A DNA stretch of 64,000 nt from Yponomeuta sedellus (GCA_934045075.1 OW203732.1:14920201-14984200); one strand, 5' to 3'; shown: positions 37,401-43,900, counted from the stretch's first letter. Made by a program: numbers and translations. Notes: a model not told the origin generated them from the letters alone.

Positions 37401-40400
37401 CCCAAAGCAAATCAACTACATTATACGTGCTGTTCGCGACAGACCCTCTGTTGGGCAGAAGTTCTGTAAAGCGAAATAGCAGTCAGTTAGCTCATCTTAA
37501 TTTAGTGTTCTTGTTTGCGGTAAATAGCAATTTGAACTATTTGCGCCTCTCAGTTGCTTCCATAAAGGTGAACATATTCAGACTTTTCGAAACTGCAATT
37601 CGTGATTGCTGCGTTGAAAGGAGTTAAGTGTGTGCTTCGATGGACAACTGGCCTAAGCGTGATATTACCCATCCGCGGTGGGCACGCATAGTAATTAGGG
37701 CCATACTCTCTCTCTCTCTCTCTCTCTCTGAGAAAAGGCCTGCGCCCTGCTGGGACGTATATATGGTAAAGATTTTACTCCACCTTTCAATACTCTTTAT
37801 AATACAACTTGTTGAAAACTAATGATACAAGAATTGCCTAGTGTGGGTCCCACCAGACATCGTATACTGCCAATCACCTTTTCCAAAATAAGTAATTTTT
37901 ACTTTGCTTTAATGTTAGTCACGTAGTAAAAGACCACTCGATACAATCGGGCGTAAACTATGACATCATAAGTTGTAATTTAAAATAGCCAATAATTAAA
38001 TCGGTGGCAGTTTCGCCCCATTCGGCAGCATATAATCGCTATGTCTTTAGAGAAAAAAAAAGAAATACCTAAAAAATACGCTATTAACAACGTTGCACTT
38101 CAGTCATGAAGTGCAACGTTGTTTGTACGGTTTTGACGCCCACGTTGGCCTATAGTCATCAACCTGTGATGTATATTAATAGTCCGGTTGTTTACGACCG
38201 TGTAGTATTAAATTTGGCCTTTCTCCAGAAGTCATGTGTTGGTCACACTCTGCTAGTGCAATGACGTTCAGTCGCCGGATTTTGCATCGCTTTGAAAACA
38301 ACAATTTTTTTTTGAGATTATATACTCGCTTATAATACAGTGAAGTGCGTAATACCGCGGCCACACAGGAGGGGCGTCTCAAAAACGGGGAAAGGTTGTG
38401 CAAAAGATTTTTCATACAAAATGTGAAGGGAGAGGATGAAGCCCACTCAGAAGGGACGGGGCGAGGGCGCGTCTTTTCGGCGCCCCCTTTCCACGTTTCT
38501 ACCTTTCTTCTGAGTGGCAGCTGGCCTAGGAGCGGTGCTTTGCACAATGTACAAGCAATCTCCGGAATATCTAAATTAGTTTGTGTAATTGTGTGAATAA
38601 CAATATACTTTATTGTTTTCATTATTAGAATTTTGGGTAGACATTTATATTGGTAGGATTTTATTATCTGTGCAAGTGTATTAGGTACCTACGTAGTGTA
38701 TGTTGTGCACGTGCTTATACCCGTTTCTCATTTCCACTCTGAGTCCCCAAGGTTTGCTGGAAGAAATCTCTCACAGAGCTCGCCTTTGTACATGTATTTT
38801 CTTGAATTTTATTTCCTGTTTTGTGTTTTTCGTGTGCAATAAAGTATTGAGTATAATAATAATTAGTATGGGTAGTGTTTACAATATCCAAAGTAAAATA
38901 AGAATACCTATATTTCTTCATGGAAAACCAATTTTTCACAATCCACCGTCTTAGTGAACGTTTCAAATTAAACATAGTTGTCCTTATCAAGCAAGACGTA
39001 CGTTATTCATAAATTACCTTTGAATTTTGGATAGCTTGAAAGTCAAAGCAAAATTAACGTCTTCTAATAATTGCTATCGATTACGCTAGTTTATTTGCGT
39101 TCGTTTGTTTTCGACACAAACTCGAATCTATGAGAACCATTAGTAGCCAGTCAGAGAGGTCATTGTTCTGATAGACGGAGGGTAGCACTAATTGTTCGCG
39201 AATTTGGAATTGGTCAGTTTCAAAGTGATAGATATTGCGCGGACATGAAGGCAGTTTTTACATTGCCTATATACGACCCTGCAGGGCATACGCAGTTTCT
39301 CAGACACCTCTGTCTTAATAAGCACACATGCCCATTGCAGATTACCAATTTTAATTGCCGGATTACCGCTGATGAGGCCTGTGAAAACGTCAGATACTCA
39401 GATTTACTCACGATGTTTTCCATACACGTTAGCGAGTGAACAAACATAGAAAACCAATTGCTGCACAGGAACCTATTTACAATATTCTATGTATGTAATA
39501 CAGAGAATATTGTAAATAGGTTCGAAATTTCACTGATGCCGGTGAGTCACCCATTAGCTCAGTTGGAAAGAGCGCTGGCACGGATAGCCAGAGGTCGCGG
39601 GTTCGAATCCCGGCATGGGTGGAATTTTTAGCCTCTAAATAGGTTTTTAAATTGTGCTTAGCACGGGTTAGTGCATTAAAAAAATAATATAATAAAAAAC
39701 CAAGTCATGCTGGAACCCACGACCTTCCGAATTTGAAACCACCGCTTCTAATAAACGCCTACACTGAATAAATGAATATGAATACAGAGTTGTAATTTTA
39801 TTACTCTGCCAACAGAGAGCTGAAGGCCGGTATCAGATGCATAGACAACTACACAGACATCTGCATGGAAAAGCAAGAGCGCCTGGTGTTCCGTCGCATA
39901 TACTCCGGCATCACCGGCGTAGTTCAGGAACTCTGCGCTAGAGGCAAATACCAGGTATATAAACAACACAACTAGCTTTATTCTTGTTTATTTATATTAT
40001 TTATTAACAATATTCTAAAGTCACGCATGTATCCCGGAGGTCAAGGTTTGCCACTTGCTGTGAGCCTGACGTACCTCCTTTACTTCATCAACGCTTCATA
40101 ACCATTTTTAATGGAAGTAAACATTTTCATTTGTCTTTTTCGCATGCGCTTGCCAAAGTGATATCAACCCTTATATCGGGGCACAGAAGGTTAGGCCATA
40201 CTCTATCAAGGGGGCCAAGTCCAGGTTGGTGGAGGATTGTAAAACATTAGCGGGCCGTACTGTCCGAAGTTATGAAACTGCCCATAAGTCCTCTGACATG
40301 GATTAACTACTGTCTACATGACAGCCGGCTCCAACAGCTTAACGTGCCTTGCGAAGCACGGAAGCGCTCGAAAAAAATGCAACTAGCGGTAGTCACGAAA

Positions 40401-40902
40401 TGGTCACCCATCCAGCACCTAACTTTCCCTGTTGTTGCTTAACCCAAGTGGTTAATACCAATCACTCCGTTCCAGTAGACCACTATCGCTTCTCGTGGCC
40501 ACTGTGGATACGAGTAAGGCTAAGCGCGCACGTGTTACTTTTGTCACCGTGACTGTTTCGTCACTCCGTAGATATGTACCTATGGAGATGCGCGAAATGT
40601 CACCCAGTTGTCACGTCGTAACATACGCGCATCTCCATACATATCCACGGTCTTGATATGAGTGACGAAACAGTCACGGTGGCAAAAGTAACCCGTGCGC
40701 GCGTAGCCTAAAACATTCAAATAATTATGTCACGGCAGGACGAGTACCTGCGTCACGCGGACTGCGTCATGAAAATCAGGCCGGAGTACGAGACGTGCAG
40801 CCAGAAGTACGAAGTGACGCTCACCTCCATCAGCAACCATCAGAAAAACGCCAAGTATGACACCACCGCCAGCCACGAGGACAACCTGAGGACGGTCTGT
40901 TG
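10453..40902 (+). CDS. Secreted cysteine-rich protein, conserved insect type (5' part, 4 exons seen)
   Basis: Exons 10453-10510, 35561-35687, 39816-39954 and 40739-40902 join in phase (1, 2, 0, then an open phase 2) into 162 codons. Exon 1 is a signal peptide (MSKETIVRGFVIFFLLSMTG). The mature part carries regularly spaced cysteines: EICSKQEDLLQRCSM, ELDKNCVELKAGIRCIDNYT, DICMEKQ, VVQELCARGKYQDEYLRHAD, DCVMKIRPEYETCSQKYEVT and a final VC plus a split TG codon that would give another Cys. The pattern resembles a family of secreted insect proteins of unknown function, possibly related to 27-kDa hemolymph glycoproteins, but I cannot name it securely. The gene must continue past 40902; no further exon was found in the next 23 kb. 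Intron 1 is 25,050 bp and full of transposons. The exons are GC-rich relative to the introns, supporting real coding sequence. Pattern and phase make the gene model strong; the family name is weak. Confidence 0.8.
10728..10995 (+). repeat. Retroposon-like repeat with (GTC)n end
   Basis: The block starts with (GTC)n (about 10733-10752), then AGGCTATACTAGTCCACTGC, GGGCATGCGGGTTGGGGATC and GCGGGAAGAATTGGGTTGGTG. A near-identical copy lies in reverse at 21615-21852, ending in the complementary (GAC)n. A trinucleotide microsatellite at one end of a dispersed GC-rich unit suggests a LINE 3' end (RTE-like elements often end this way), but no coding part is left to prove it. Confidence 0.6.
10996..12112. 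other. Intron 1 sequence, nothing recognised
   Basis: AT-rich intron with no exon, tRNA or full repeat recognised. A GC-rich patch at 11270-11340 (GCGGGCCGGATAAAGG, then GGCCCGGGGGCCGTATG) looks like part of a repeat, but no second copy is in the window. Confidence 0.35.
12113..12419. mobile_element. MITE with 19-bp terminal inverted repeats
   Basis: The ends are a perfect 19-bp inverted repeat (GAGTGCTTAGTGCGAGTTT and its complement). The body is non-coding, with internal repeats of the end motif (GAGTGCGAGTTGTA twice). At 307 bp it has the size and build of a miniature inverted-repeat transposable element. No clear target duplication was found, so the superfamily is undecided. Confidence 0.7.
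12867..12943. repeat. Two adjacent hairpins
   Basis: The first has 17-bp perfect arms (TTTTTAGCTTCTATATT and complement) separated by 1 nt (12867-12901). It is followed directly by a 12-bp stem, CTTTGAGAATCT / AGATTCTCAAAG, with an 18-nt loop (12903-12943). The tandem arrangement recalls 1089-1199. Confidence 0.6.
12944..13806. other. Intron 1 sequence, nothing recognised
   Basis: No exon or repeat copy is recognised. One open frame on the - strand (13085-13345) reaches 86 codons but shows no domain and no splice context. Confidence 0.3.
13807..14170 (+). mobile_element. 5S-rRNA-derived SINE, longest copy
   Basis: The head (about 13807-13885) matches the internal promoter half of 5S rRNA: an AATCAC...TCAAGC A-box-like segment, then GGCGCGGTCAG and GGATGGGTAACCG, the C-box-like segment (5S rRNA: GGATGGGTGACCG). 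The body runs through GCCTTATGGGCGGCTTGATA, then TGACAGTAAGGC and CTTGGCCCCCGTGG. The end is GCGGACATACAAGGTCTGAT then ATC, matching the GATATCAACCCTT end of the other copies. Other copies lie at 22134, 32866, 40159 and 50355, all reversed. By structure this is a SINE3-class element transcribed by RNA polymerase III from a type 1 promoter. Confidence 0.75.
14171..14975. other. Intron 1 sequence, nothing firm
   Basis: No exon or named repeat is recognised. The motif GGGCCCGTTTCACAATCTGT at 14461 resembles the start of some lepidopteran DNA-element ends, but no partner end was found. Confidence 0.3.
14976..15035 (+). pseudogene. Possible RNase H fragment of a non-LTR element
   Basis: One frame reads EGTANEIADQLAHTA, close to the G(N/I)E-AD-LA motif around the third catalytic Asp of retroelement RNase H domains. 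It is only about 15 residues, followed by stops and frame breaks, so it is at best a short relic. Chance similarity cannot be excluded. Confidence 0.3.
15036..15880. other. Intron 1 sequence, nothing recognised
   Basis: No exon recognised. A short segment at 15528-15570 (AGGCAAAATATTCAGGACTG, then AGGATTAACGCC) has a relative just left of the first Harbinger copy (41150-41185), so it is repeat-derived. Confidence 0.35.
15881..16573. repeat. Large fold-back unit of the tRNA-like repeat family
   Basis: Two copies of the family face each other: one on the - strand at about 15881-16100, one on the + strand at about 16372-16573. The outer ends are inverted repeats (ACACTATTTTTATTTTTAAT and complement). 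Each arm carries a cloverleaf-like core: GCCCATTGGCTCAATTGG, an A-box (TGGTAGAGCGCTGG), GCGGGTTCGAATCCCGGC with a perfect B-box, and 3' ATGGGT that can pair with 5' GCCCAT. In the spacer, part of the upstream region is repeated again (TTCGAACCTCTTTACAATAT at about 16258). The unit can fold into a hairpin with ~200-bp arms. Confidence 0.7.
16601..16855 (+). repeat. tRNA-like repeat copy with extended 5' part
   Basis: The copy begins GTTAAACCTAACTGCAAAGT. It continues through GATGTCGCTGCCTGTACGTA, the tRNA-like core (A-box intact; B-box GGTTCGGATCC with one change) and GCCTCTAAATAGG. Its 5' extension also appears in reverse at 16310-16370, inside the neighbouring fold-back unit. The tRNA-like core thus lies in the middle of this family rather than at its 5' end. 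Confidence 0.65.
17010..17320 (+). pseudogene. Non-LTR reverse transcriptase fragment
   Basis: Translation gives GFSKAFDKINHDLLLDKLM (RT motif A), then a frame change, then REITSGIPQRSHLGPWLFTL and YINEIHNII (altered GVPQGS-LGP-LF-YIND) and HAGDTKLY in place of the YADD/FADD catalytic box. The catalytic Asp pair is damaged and the frame broken, so this is a dead relic of about 300 bp. It differs from the LINE at 25.5 kb. Confidence 0.75.
17447..17532. repeat. Perfect 86-bp palindrome
   Basis: The two 43-bp halves are exact reverse complements with no spacer. Arms start GGATCAGAGACTAACCCCCG and meet at GAGTGT/ACACTC. Perfect palindromes of this length are rarely stable, so it is probably recent or an assembly artefact. 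It does not match any repeat family seen here. Confidence 0.85.
17888..18098 (+). mobile_element. tRNA-derived SINE
   Basis: The head CCTCTGTGGCGTAGCGGTAG contains an A-box and GGGTTCGAATCCC a perfect B-box. A run of A's and the body GTTTGTGATGTCGTTGTTTC, then GGGGCCAGAAGCAATGTATG follow, ending in TATGTTATGTTATTA. A second copy lies at 48476-48690 with the same body. The head is typical of a tRNA-derived SINE, not a functional tRNA: the acceptor ends do not pair and the body is dispersed. Confidence 0.75.
18099..20300. other. Intron 1 sequence, nothing firm
   Basis: No exon or complete element is recognised in 2.2 kb. An open frame on the - strand (18116-18508, 130 codons) has no recognisable domain. 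AATAAACGAACTTGAACTTG at 19635 looks like a retroposon-type tail. Confidence 0.35.
20301..20566. repeat. Cluster of three short palindromes
   Basis: AAGCTT-bounded inverted sequence with GACGTC motifs (about 20298-20335) is followed by an imperfect hairpin, AAGTTTAACGAAGGT / ACCTTCGTTAAACTT (20474-20507). An AT-rich inverted repeat, CAGTTTATTATATT / AATATAATAAACTG, follows (20527-20563). No coding content. Confidence 0.5.
20668..20905 (+). mobile_element. Retroposon 3' end with (CTAT)n tail
   Basis: It reads TAATTATATTCTCGCACTCC, GTCTGGAAGAGATCGCTCTT, AGCGATAAGACCGCCAATTG and TGTGCAATAAAGTGTTC, then (CTAT)n. The same sequence recurs at 33705-34048. The AATAAA signal and microsatellite tail mark it as a non-LTR element 3' end; related 'GATAAG-CCGCC' tails occur at 36110-36340, 42846, 52730 and 58955-59075. 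Confidence 0.7.
20906..21614. other. Intron 1 sequence, nothing recognised
   Basis: AT-rich intron. One + strand frame (21211-21399, 62 codons) lacks any motif. No repeat copy identified. Confidence 0.35.
21615..21852 (-). repeat. Second copy of the (GTC)n-ended repeat
   Basis: Near-identical reverse complement of 10728-10995. It contains ACGACACCCGCGGGAAGAAT on the - strand, CCCACGCTGGGCATGCGGGT and (GTC)n at its right border. Low divergence between the two copies suggests recent activity. Confidence 0.65.
21853..22133. other. Intron 1 sequence, nothing recognised
   Basis: No motif or repeat copy identified. Confidence 0.3.
22134..22205 (-). mobile_element. 5S-derived SINE, 3' fragment
   Basis: On the + strand it reads GATATCAACCCTTGCATGTC, then CCCGCTGCTGGGGCACGGAT and CCTGCATCGCAG, matching the terminal ~70 bp of the 5S-derived SINE (compare 50355-50415). 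The head and most of the body are missing. Confidence 0.6.
22206..24070. other. Intron 1 sequence, nothing firm
   Basis: No exon or known repeat recognised. The part at 23040-23340 is GC- and CpG-richer than its surroundings but shows no coding pattern or repeat partner. Confidence 0.35.
24071..24160. repeat. Solo copy of a CTTTGC-ended small repeat
   Basis: Its ends are inverted (TACTTTGCTAAATTTCGCC ... GGATTTCCGCAAAGTAA), with CAAGCACCATGCGGTTAG-like sequence inside. The same unit, longer by an insert with GTGGGAAAAAAGTGGGAAG, lies in both Harbinger copies (42613-42745, 52500-52635), and a rearranged copy lies at 51456-51560. It looks like a very short non-autonomous element. Confidence 0.55.
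24161..24993. other. Intron 1 sequence, nothing recognised
   Basis: AT-rich sequence up to the left mariner end, with no motif or repeat copy identified. Confidence 0.35.
25549..26963 (+). CDS. LINE ORF1, fused in frame to mariner N-terminus
   Basis: About 470 codons of LINE sequence are open in the same frame as the upstream mariner part, giving a 650-codon frame from 25011 (619 codons from the mariner ATG). The LINE part has coiled-coil stretches (VALQRIKLLEYQLSEAHKEL; SHIHSLEKSLSDLGKQYTEA) and a short CASC segment. The C-terminal region resembles the SGNH-esterase domain of CR1-type ORF1 proteins: ILLVGNSQGVKK, SFFDLNKF, then DTVYLTKNSRRKLATLL. The usual esterase end motif is D-x-x-H; here the His position reads Tyr. 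ORF1 proteins bind RNA and help reverse transcription. No own ATG upstream of the coiled coil is evident, so the LINE is probably 5'-truncated at the junction. Confidence 0.7.
26942..29788 (+). pseudogene. LINE ORF2: endonuclease and reverse transcriptase, one stop
   Basis: The frame overlaps the ORF1 end (ORF2-frame reading LGINLVAQNIQGFSGKDNLI begins before the ORF1 stop is cleared) and has no nearby ATG. The endonuclease domain shows CLTEHW, VVCGDFNIDF and SDHSGLWVVLP. A single TAA at 27662-27664 interrupts; the same frame then stays open to 29788. The RT shows RPIAILPVLSKVFEKVI, KQFGFTKGRSTTEAGIAL, CDLSKAFDCVDH (motif A Asp), GVPQGSILGPFLFLVYINDL and VLFADDTSLIF with the catalytic Asp pair. 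A C-terminal VLQKRAIRAIYNLNSRESLR region follows, with no RNase H. Motif order and the esterase-type ORF1 fit the CR1/L2 group. Apart from the stop the frame is intact, so the insertion is fairly young. Confidence 0.85.
31132..31355. mobile_element. Tc1/mariner-like MITE, copy 1
   Basis: Terminal inverted repeats of about 35 bp start CAGTCTATTTATTCTTACTT and end in the complement, GACTG. TA dinucleotides flank both ends (31130-31131, 31356-31357), fitting a TA target duplication. The 224-bp body is non-coding. Further copies lie at 46225, 56119 and about 60373. Confidence 0.85.
31358..32865. other. Intron 1 sequence, nothing recognised
   Basis: 1.5 kb of AT-rich DNA with no exon, RNA or repeat copy identified. 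Confidence 0.35.
32866..33170 (-). mobile_element. 5S-derived SINE, full-length-like copy
   Basis: On the - strand it starts GTGGAACCGAGTGATTAGAA, then AATCACTTGGGTTAAGCAAC, AGGCGCGGTCAGGTGCTGGA and TGGGTGACCATCC. This lines up with 5S rRNA (AATTAAGCA / GGGCGCGG / GATGGGTGACC). The body follows, ending CATACAAAGGTTTGATATC. This copy gives the cleanest 5S match of the family. Confidence 0.8.
33171..33524. other. Intron 1 sequence, nothing recognised
   Basis: Short AT-rich stretch between two retroposons; no feature seen. Confidence 0.3.
33525..34462 (+). pseudogene. Relic 3' end of a related LINE, itself interrupted
   Basis: The left part (33525-33702) reads GRAADIGNIFVLQKRAIRLI, then stops, then NQYVYENIMYVRKNISNFKT, matching the C-terminal RT region of the LINE at 25.5 kb. 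After an insert, the right part (about 34077-34265) reads FYNKIPEDILSLPETRFKKY, then VKHALCQKGYYNIKDYLVD and a stop. A 3' UTR ends in AATAAAACC and (TTTCA)n at 34440-34460. It is an older, broken member of a family close to the 25.5-kb LINE, with a different tail repeat. Confidence 0.75.
33705..34048 (+). mobile_element. Retroposon 3' end nested in the LINE relic
   Basis: Second copy of the 20668-20905 unit: TAATTATATTCTCGCACTTT, GTCTGGAAGAGATCGCTCTT, then an extra segment with TATGTCTATGTCTATGTC, and TGTGCAATAAAGTGTTCCC with (CTAT)n. It separates the two coding parts of the LINE relic, so it inserted later. Confidence 0.75.
34463..34903. other. Intron 1 sequence, nothing recognised
   Basis: Short AT-rich stretch. 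One open frame (34653-34910, 85 codons) has no domain and overlaps the palindrome that follows, so it is not taken as a gene. Confidence 0.3.
34904..34970. repeat. Near-perfect 67-bp inverted repeat
   Basis: Two 31-bp arms with one mismatch flank a 5-nt spacer (CGGAT). Arms start TTCATAATATTTA(G/A)TTAA and end ACTGTCCGTATA. A single-arm relative (CCGTATAAGGACAGTTTTAA) lies at 35476-35496, so the arm sequence is itself repeated locally. Confidence 0.8.
34971..35560. other. End of intron 1
   Basis: AT-rich sequence leading to the acceptor TTTTATCCCGCAG before exon 2 of the secreted-protein gene. It contains the duplicated segment TAATTTTAA(C/T)TTCAATTA with TAATCAATATT at about 35175 and 35238. 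Confidence 0.45.
35765..36010 (-). repeat. tRNA-like repeat copy with inverted tail duplication
   Basis: On the - strand it reads GATGTCGCTGCCTGTAAGTA, GAGGTTCGAAATTTCACTGA, a degraded tRNA-like core (GAGAGCGCTGG; GCGGGTTCGAGTCCC) and then the tail. The tail (GCCTATTTAG...CACGGGTT) is duplicated in inverted form, making the palindrome at 35779-35853. Confidence 0.65.
35779..35853. repeat. 75-bp palindrome at the end of a tRNA-like repeat
   Basis: Two perfect 36-bp arms, starting AACCCGTGCTAAGGACAGTT, flank the 3-nt spacer AGG. The arm sequence is the family's normal tail, so the palindrome arose by inverted duplication of that tail. Confidence 0.85.
36120..36340 (+). repeat. Tandemly duplicated retroposon tail segment
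   Basis: The segment GTGATAAGGCCGCCAATTGT, then ACTACATTTTTATATAATTT and CTGTT occurs twice, at about 36149 and 36269. The second copy is preceded by GGTTGCCTGGAAGAATTTGC, the usual lepidopteran retroposon tail motif. It looks like a tail duplicated or inserted twice. Confidence 0.6.
36341..36769. other. Intron 2 sequence, nothing recognised
   Basis: No motif or repeat copy identified. Confidence 0.3.
36770..36880 (-). repeat. tRNA-like repeat fragment
   Basis: On the + strand it reads AAAAACCTATTTAGAGGCTA, CCCATGCCGGGATTCGAACC and GCGCTCTACCAATTGAGC, so the core is on the - strand with both A- and B-boxes kept. It is flanked on both sides by ATATTTAAACTCA (about 36757 and 36872), a likely target-site duplication of about 13 bp. 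Confidence 0.65.
36881..37659. other. Intron 2 sequence, nothing recognised
   Basis: Two overlapping frames of about 75 codons (37252-37479, 37397-37627) lack recognisable domains and are not taken as genes. Confidence 0.3.
37660..37770 (+). mobile_element. SINE tail remnant with (CT)n run
   Basis: CCGCGGTGGGCACGCATAGT, GGGCCATACTCTCTCTCT through a run of CT repeats, and GAGAAAAGGCCTGCGCCCTG match the end of the SINEs at 49500-49830 and 63195-63445. The head is absent. Confidence 0.55.
37771..38632. other. Intron 2 sequence with one hairpin
   Basis: Contains a perfect 16-bp stem hairpin at 38087-38122 (ACAACGTTGCACTTCA and complement, 4-nt loop) and a GC-rich patch at 38430-38530. A - strand frame of 148 codons (38176-38622) has no recognisable domain or splice context and is treated as chance. 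Confidence 0.4.
38633..38868 (+). mobile_element. Retroposon 3' end ('GTTTGCTGGAAGAAATCTC' type)
   Basis: GTAGACATTTATATTGGTAG, GTATGTTGTGCACGTGC, CCCCAAGGTTTGCTGGAAGA and AATCTCTCACAGAGCTCGCC end with GTGCAATAAAGTATTGAG. The same unit is inside both Harbinger copies (about 45205-45400, 55105-55290). It is a dispersed non-LTR tail with an AATAAA signal. Confidence 0.6.
38869..39468. other. Intron 2 sequence, nothing firm
   Basis: No exon recognised. TAATAAGCACACATGCCCATTGC at about 39314 resembles part of a SINE body (compare AATAACCACACATGTCCACTGC at 6569). Confidence 0.35.
39469..39690 (+). repeat. tRNA-like repeat copy with inverted 5' end
   Basis: The copy has a good tRNA-like core (GAGCGCTGGCACGGATAGCC; GCGGGTTCGAATCCCGGC) and the A-rich tail TTAGTGCATTAAAAAAATAA. 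Its 5' end is an inverted duplication: 20-bp perfect arms, GAACCTATTTACAATATTCT and complement, at 39469-39488 and 39504-39523 with a 15-nt spacer. It lies 293 bp upstream of exon 3 of the secreted-protein gene. Confidence 0.7.
40159..40476 (-). mobile_element. 5S-derived SINE
   Basis: On the - strand: TACTGGAACGGAGTGATTGG, ACCACTTGGGTTAAGCAACA, then AGGTGCTGGATGGGTGACCA and the family body, ending GGGTTGATATC. The 5S-like C-box segment is exact to the other copies, with more changes in the body. Confidence 0.75.
40518..40708. mobile_element. PIF/Harbinger-like MITE next to exon 4
   Basis: The ends are inverted repeats of about 47 bp with a few mismatches (GGCTAAGCGCGCACG... and its complement), flanked on both sides by TAA (40515-40517, 40709-40711). 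A TAA/TTA target duplication is the signature of PIF/Harbinger elements. It ends 30 bp before exon 4 of the secreted-protein gene, so it lies in the region expected to hold the branch point and polypyrimidine tract. Confidence 0.8.
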
Positions 40903-43900
40903 GTGAGTGAAAGCTCATGCAATCAGACTTAAGGGGGTTACCATGAGGGTTACAATGGCAACCACTGGGGAAAAATATCTTCTTTTACAGATCGCTTATG
41001 CAATAAGTGCCCATACTCTCTTTCTTTCTGAAAGAAGGCCCTGGGACGTTTTTTATGCTTCGTATAAGCGTGGGACGTTTATAGGAAGCATAAAAAAATG
41101 CAAAAATTGTCAGATCAATCTTTAAATATTTTTTAGGACACGTGGCATAAGGCAAAATATGCAGGACTACATAGCATTAACGCGAATACCTGGGCGTCGA
41201 TTCTCTTAAATTACAAACAATGTTCGAGCAATGGCATGACAAGAGTAATGCCAACGCATGACATTACAACAACCGTATTCCCCTACCTTTTACATGCATT
41301 ACTCTGGCTCTGTCGCTGTATGAACCTTGTCATGCTCTTGTCATACTCATGCAGTTTCACTGTGCTACTCGGTCGGTCAACCGGTATTGCCACTTTGTGA
41401 ACTGGAAATTCTACCTTAATATTCGGAGCACAAAAACGTTGCTTGTAAGGATTGTATCTGCAATAAATTACTTATATTTCAGTTTTTTATAACTTCGCAA
41501 TCTTTAGAGGGTTTTAATCACAACAAAGCTATCAAAATTGTATTTATTTGTTAGAAATTTGGCTGTTTGTGAAGTTATCCAAATCCAAGCGTAAAAAACA
41601 AGCAAACTAATCTGTACAGTATCACTTGACCATCAATTGTTAAGTATGTTGCCAGATCGTAAATTTTAATACAAAAACCGTACTATTTGGCTTTCGCCAG
41701 TAACTTTTTTTTGCGACCGCCCTCACTGTAGCTTTAGGTACAAACTACTCCATTTTCGAATATTTTTAGTCATAAAAATGGTTTGTTTCCAAAAGTATCT
41801 AACGCAACGTTTCAAGCAAGACTTTTTCATTAATATCAATATCTAACATACGACATACAGTAAGCATAGCACAAGTCGTATTTAGTTCTAAATAAAATAA
41901 AGTATTTTTAACCGACTTCAAAAAAGGAGGAGGTTATCAGTTCGATGCATATATTCCTTTTTTTTACTATTTTTTCGCATATCCTCGTCAAATATTAACC
42001 GATTTGGATAAATTTTATTTTGTTCGACTAGGTATATCATCCCATTAGTTTCATTTTAATTTGGTGAAGATCTAATGAAGACTTTCAGATATGAAGAAAC
42101 GGCGTAATGAGGCCCATCCATTAGTAATATGCTTATTATGTTACAGAAAATATAGCGTAAAATTTGTCCCCGGGTAATCTGGTAATGTTCTGATGAAGAC
42201 TCTGAGATGGAAATTGAGAACTTCAAATTTTAAGGCAAAAAAATTAAGTTATGTTTTGATGTAAGAAACACTTTGTTCATCAAATACTTTCATTCAGTAT
42301 TCATTGACATTCTCTGTGTCTGTTCGACATTGTTACGACGTTGAACCTAGAAATCCGGAATTTAAGTTGAAATATGTAGTTTCCTAGGGTAGCAAACCCA
42401 AGAAAAATCAAGAGCCAGATGTAGAATAGACCAATAACACCTATAAGTGTAAGGTACCGTTGCACCTATTAAACCAGAATATAAGTCAAAATACACAATT
42501 TACTGTCGTGGTTATTATTCCCTTAGTAAAAAATATACTACATGCAATAGTTATTAAAGCCACATTGTCTATTTAAAAAAAATTAAATATTAAAAGCATT
42601 AAAAAGTTAAAATTACTTTGCTGAATTCCGCCAAAAATCCCACAAGCACCATGCGGTTAGCTAATGCACCGCCCTCCCTCCCACTTTCAAGAAAAAGTGG
42701 GAAAAAAGTGGGAAGACACTATTATGGATTTCCGCAAAGTAACGCCTGATTCTATACAAAATATTAAAATAAAATCCGACTTCTGTACAAAATACGCAGC
42801 AGAGTCTACCTACTACCTACCTACTCTTTATTTTTTAATCCTATTCATCTTAAGGCTGTCTGGAAGAGATAGCTCTCAGCGATAAGACGGCCAATTCCAC
42901 ACTGTGTAAATTAGATATTTCAGCATTTCATGTAGGTTCAAAGTGTATGGTGTGTACGGTCCTAAAGTAACCGGAATATACTACATAGGCTTTACAAGAT
43001 AACCAGTAAGTCTACAAACTAGTAACTAGTCTATAATATAGTCTACAAACGTAAAAAAAGGAAGATTTCGTACTAATTCTATTGAAATTTAAATAAACTT
43101 TTAAGATTTGTAATAAGGAGGCGCAAGTAGTTCTACGGAATCCTATGATGCGCGTGGCCCGACACGCACTTGACCGAAGTTTGGGCGAAATATTTGATTA
43201 AATATATTTGATCTTACCAAATATGAACTGAAACAGAAATTAACAGCATACTTAAACACTCTTTCTTATGATCGAACATTTTTGAAATTTATGTGATAAT
43301 AGCTCATTTTACTTCTCACCTTCCGTTAGACTTACTAGTACAAACTTTTAACACACATCACTGCCATAATGCACAAATATACACTCATCCTACCTTTTCA
43401 CACACCCTCTGCTCAGTGGTTGAAGCCCGAATCCAAGACTCCGGTCGTAGGGCTGAGCAGACACACACATGCACACACAGTTATATACACGTACATTTTA
43501 GTCTCTTTTATATAAGTTTTGCAAACATCTGTCATTTTTTATACTAACTTTACACCTTATGCTGATGATGCGTCCAATATAATACCGTTCTTTTGTAGAC
43601 CGGGAGGCCTGGAAACCTAAGATACAGATCTTTTGATCTAGTTTAGGCTCCAGTCTTTCCACAAATAGTGCATTCTGTTGTATTGTATTATTTATCCAAT
43701 GTTATTTTGAATACGAATGTAATTTGTGGACAGAAAAATAAACTATTATCTTAGCTTATAGCTACAATAATTCCAGCTCCGAAGTAAGTAATATTAATTA
43801 TTTCATTTATATAAAATATCGTATCGTATAACTTTTAACTCCAAACCGTATACCTTTTCAAGCATACCGGCGTACTAAATGGTAAGCACAGACTGGCAAC

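Noticed and set aside
37700..37735. (CT)n tract as a regulatory GAGA element
   Set aside because: The same run sits at the same place in other SINE copies, so it is part of the repeat.
38176..38622. 148-codon open frame on the - strand
   Set aside because: No domain, and a + strand frame overlaps the same GC-rich patch; nothing favours either.
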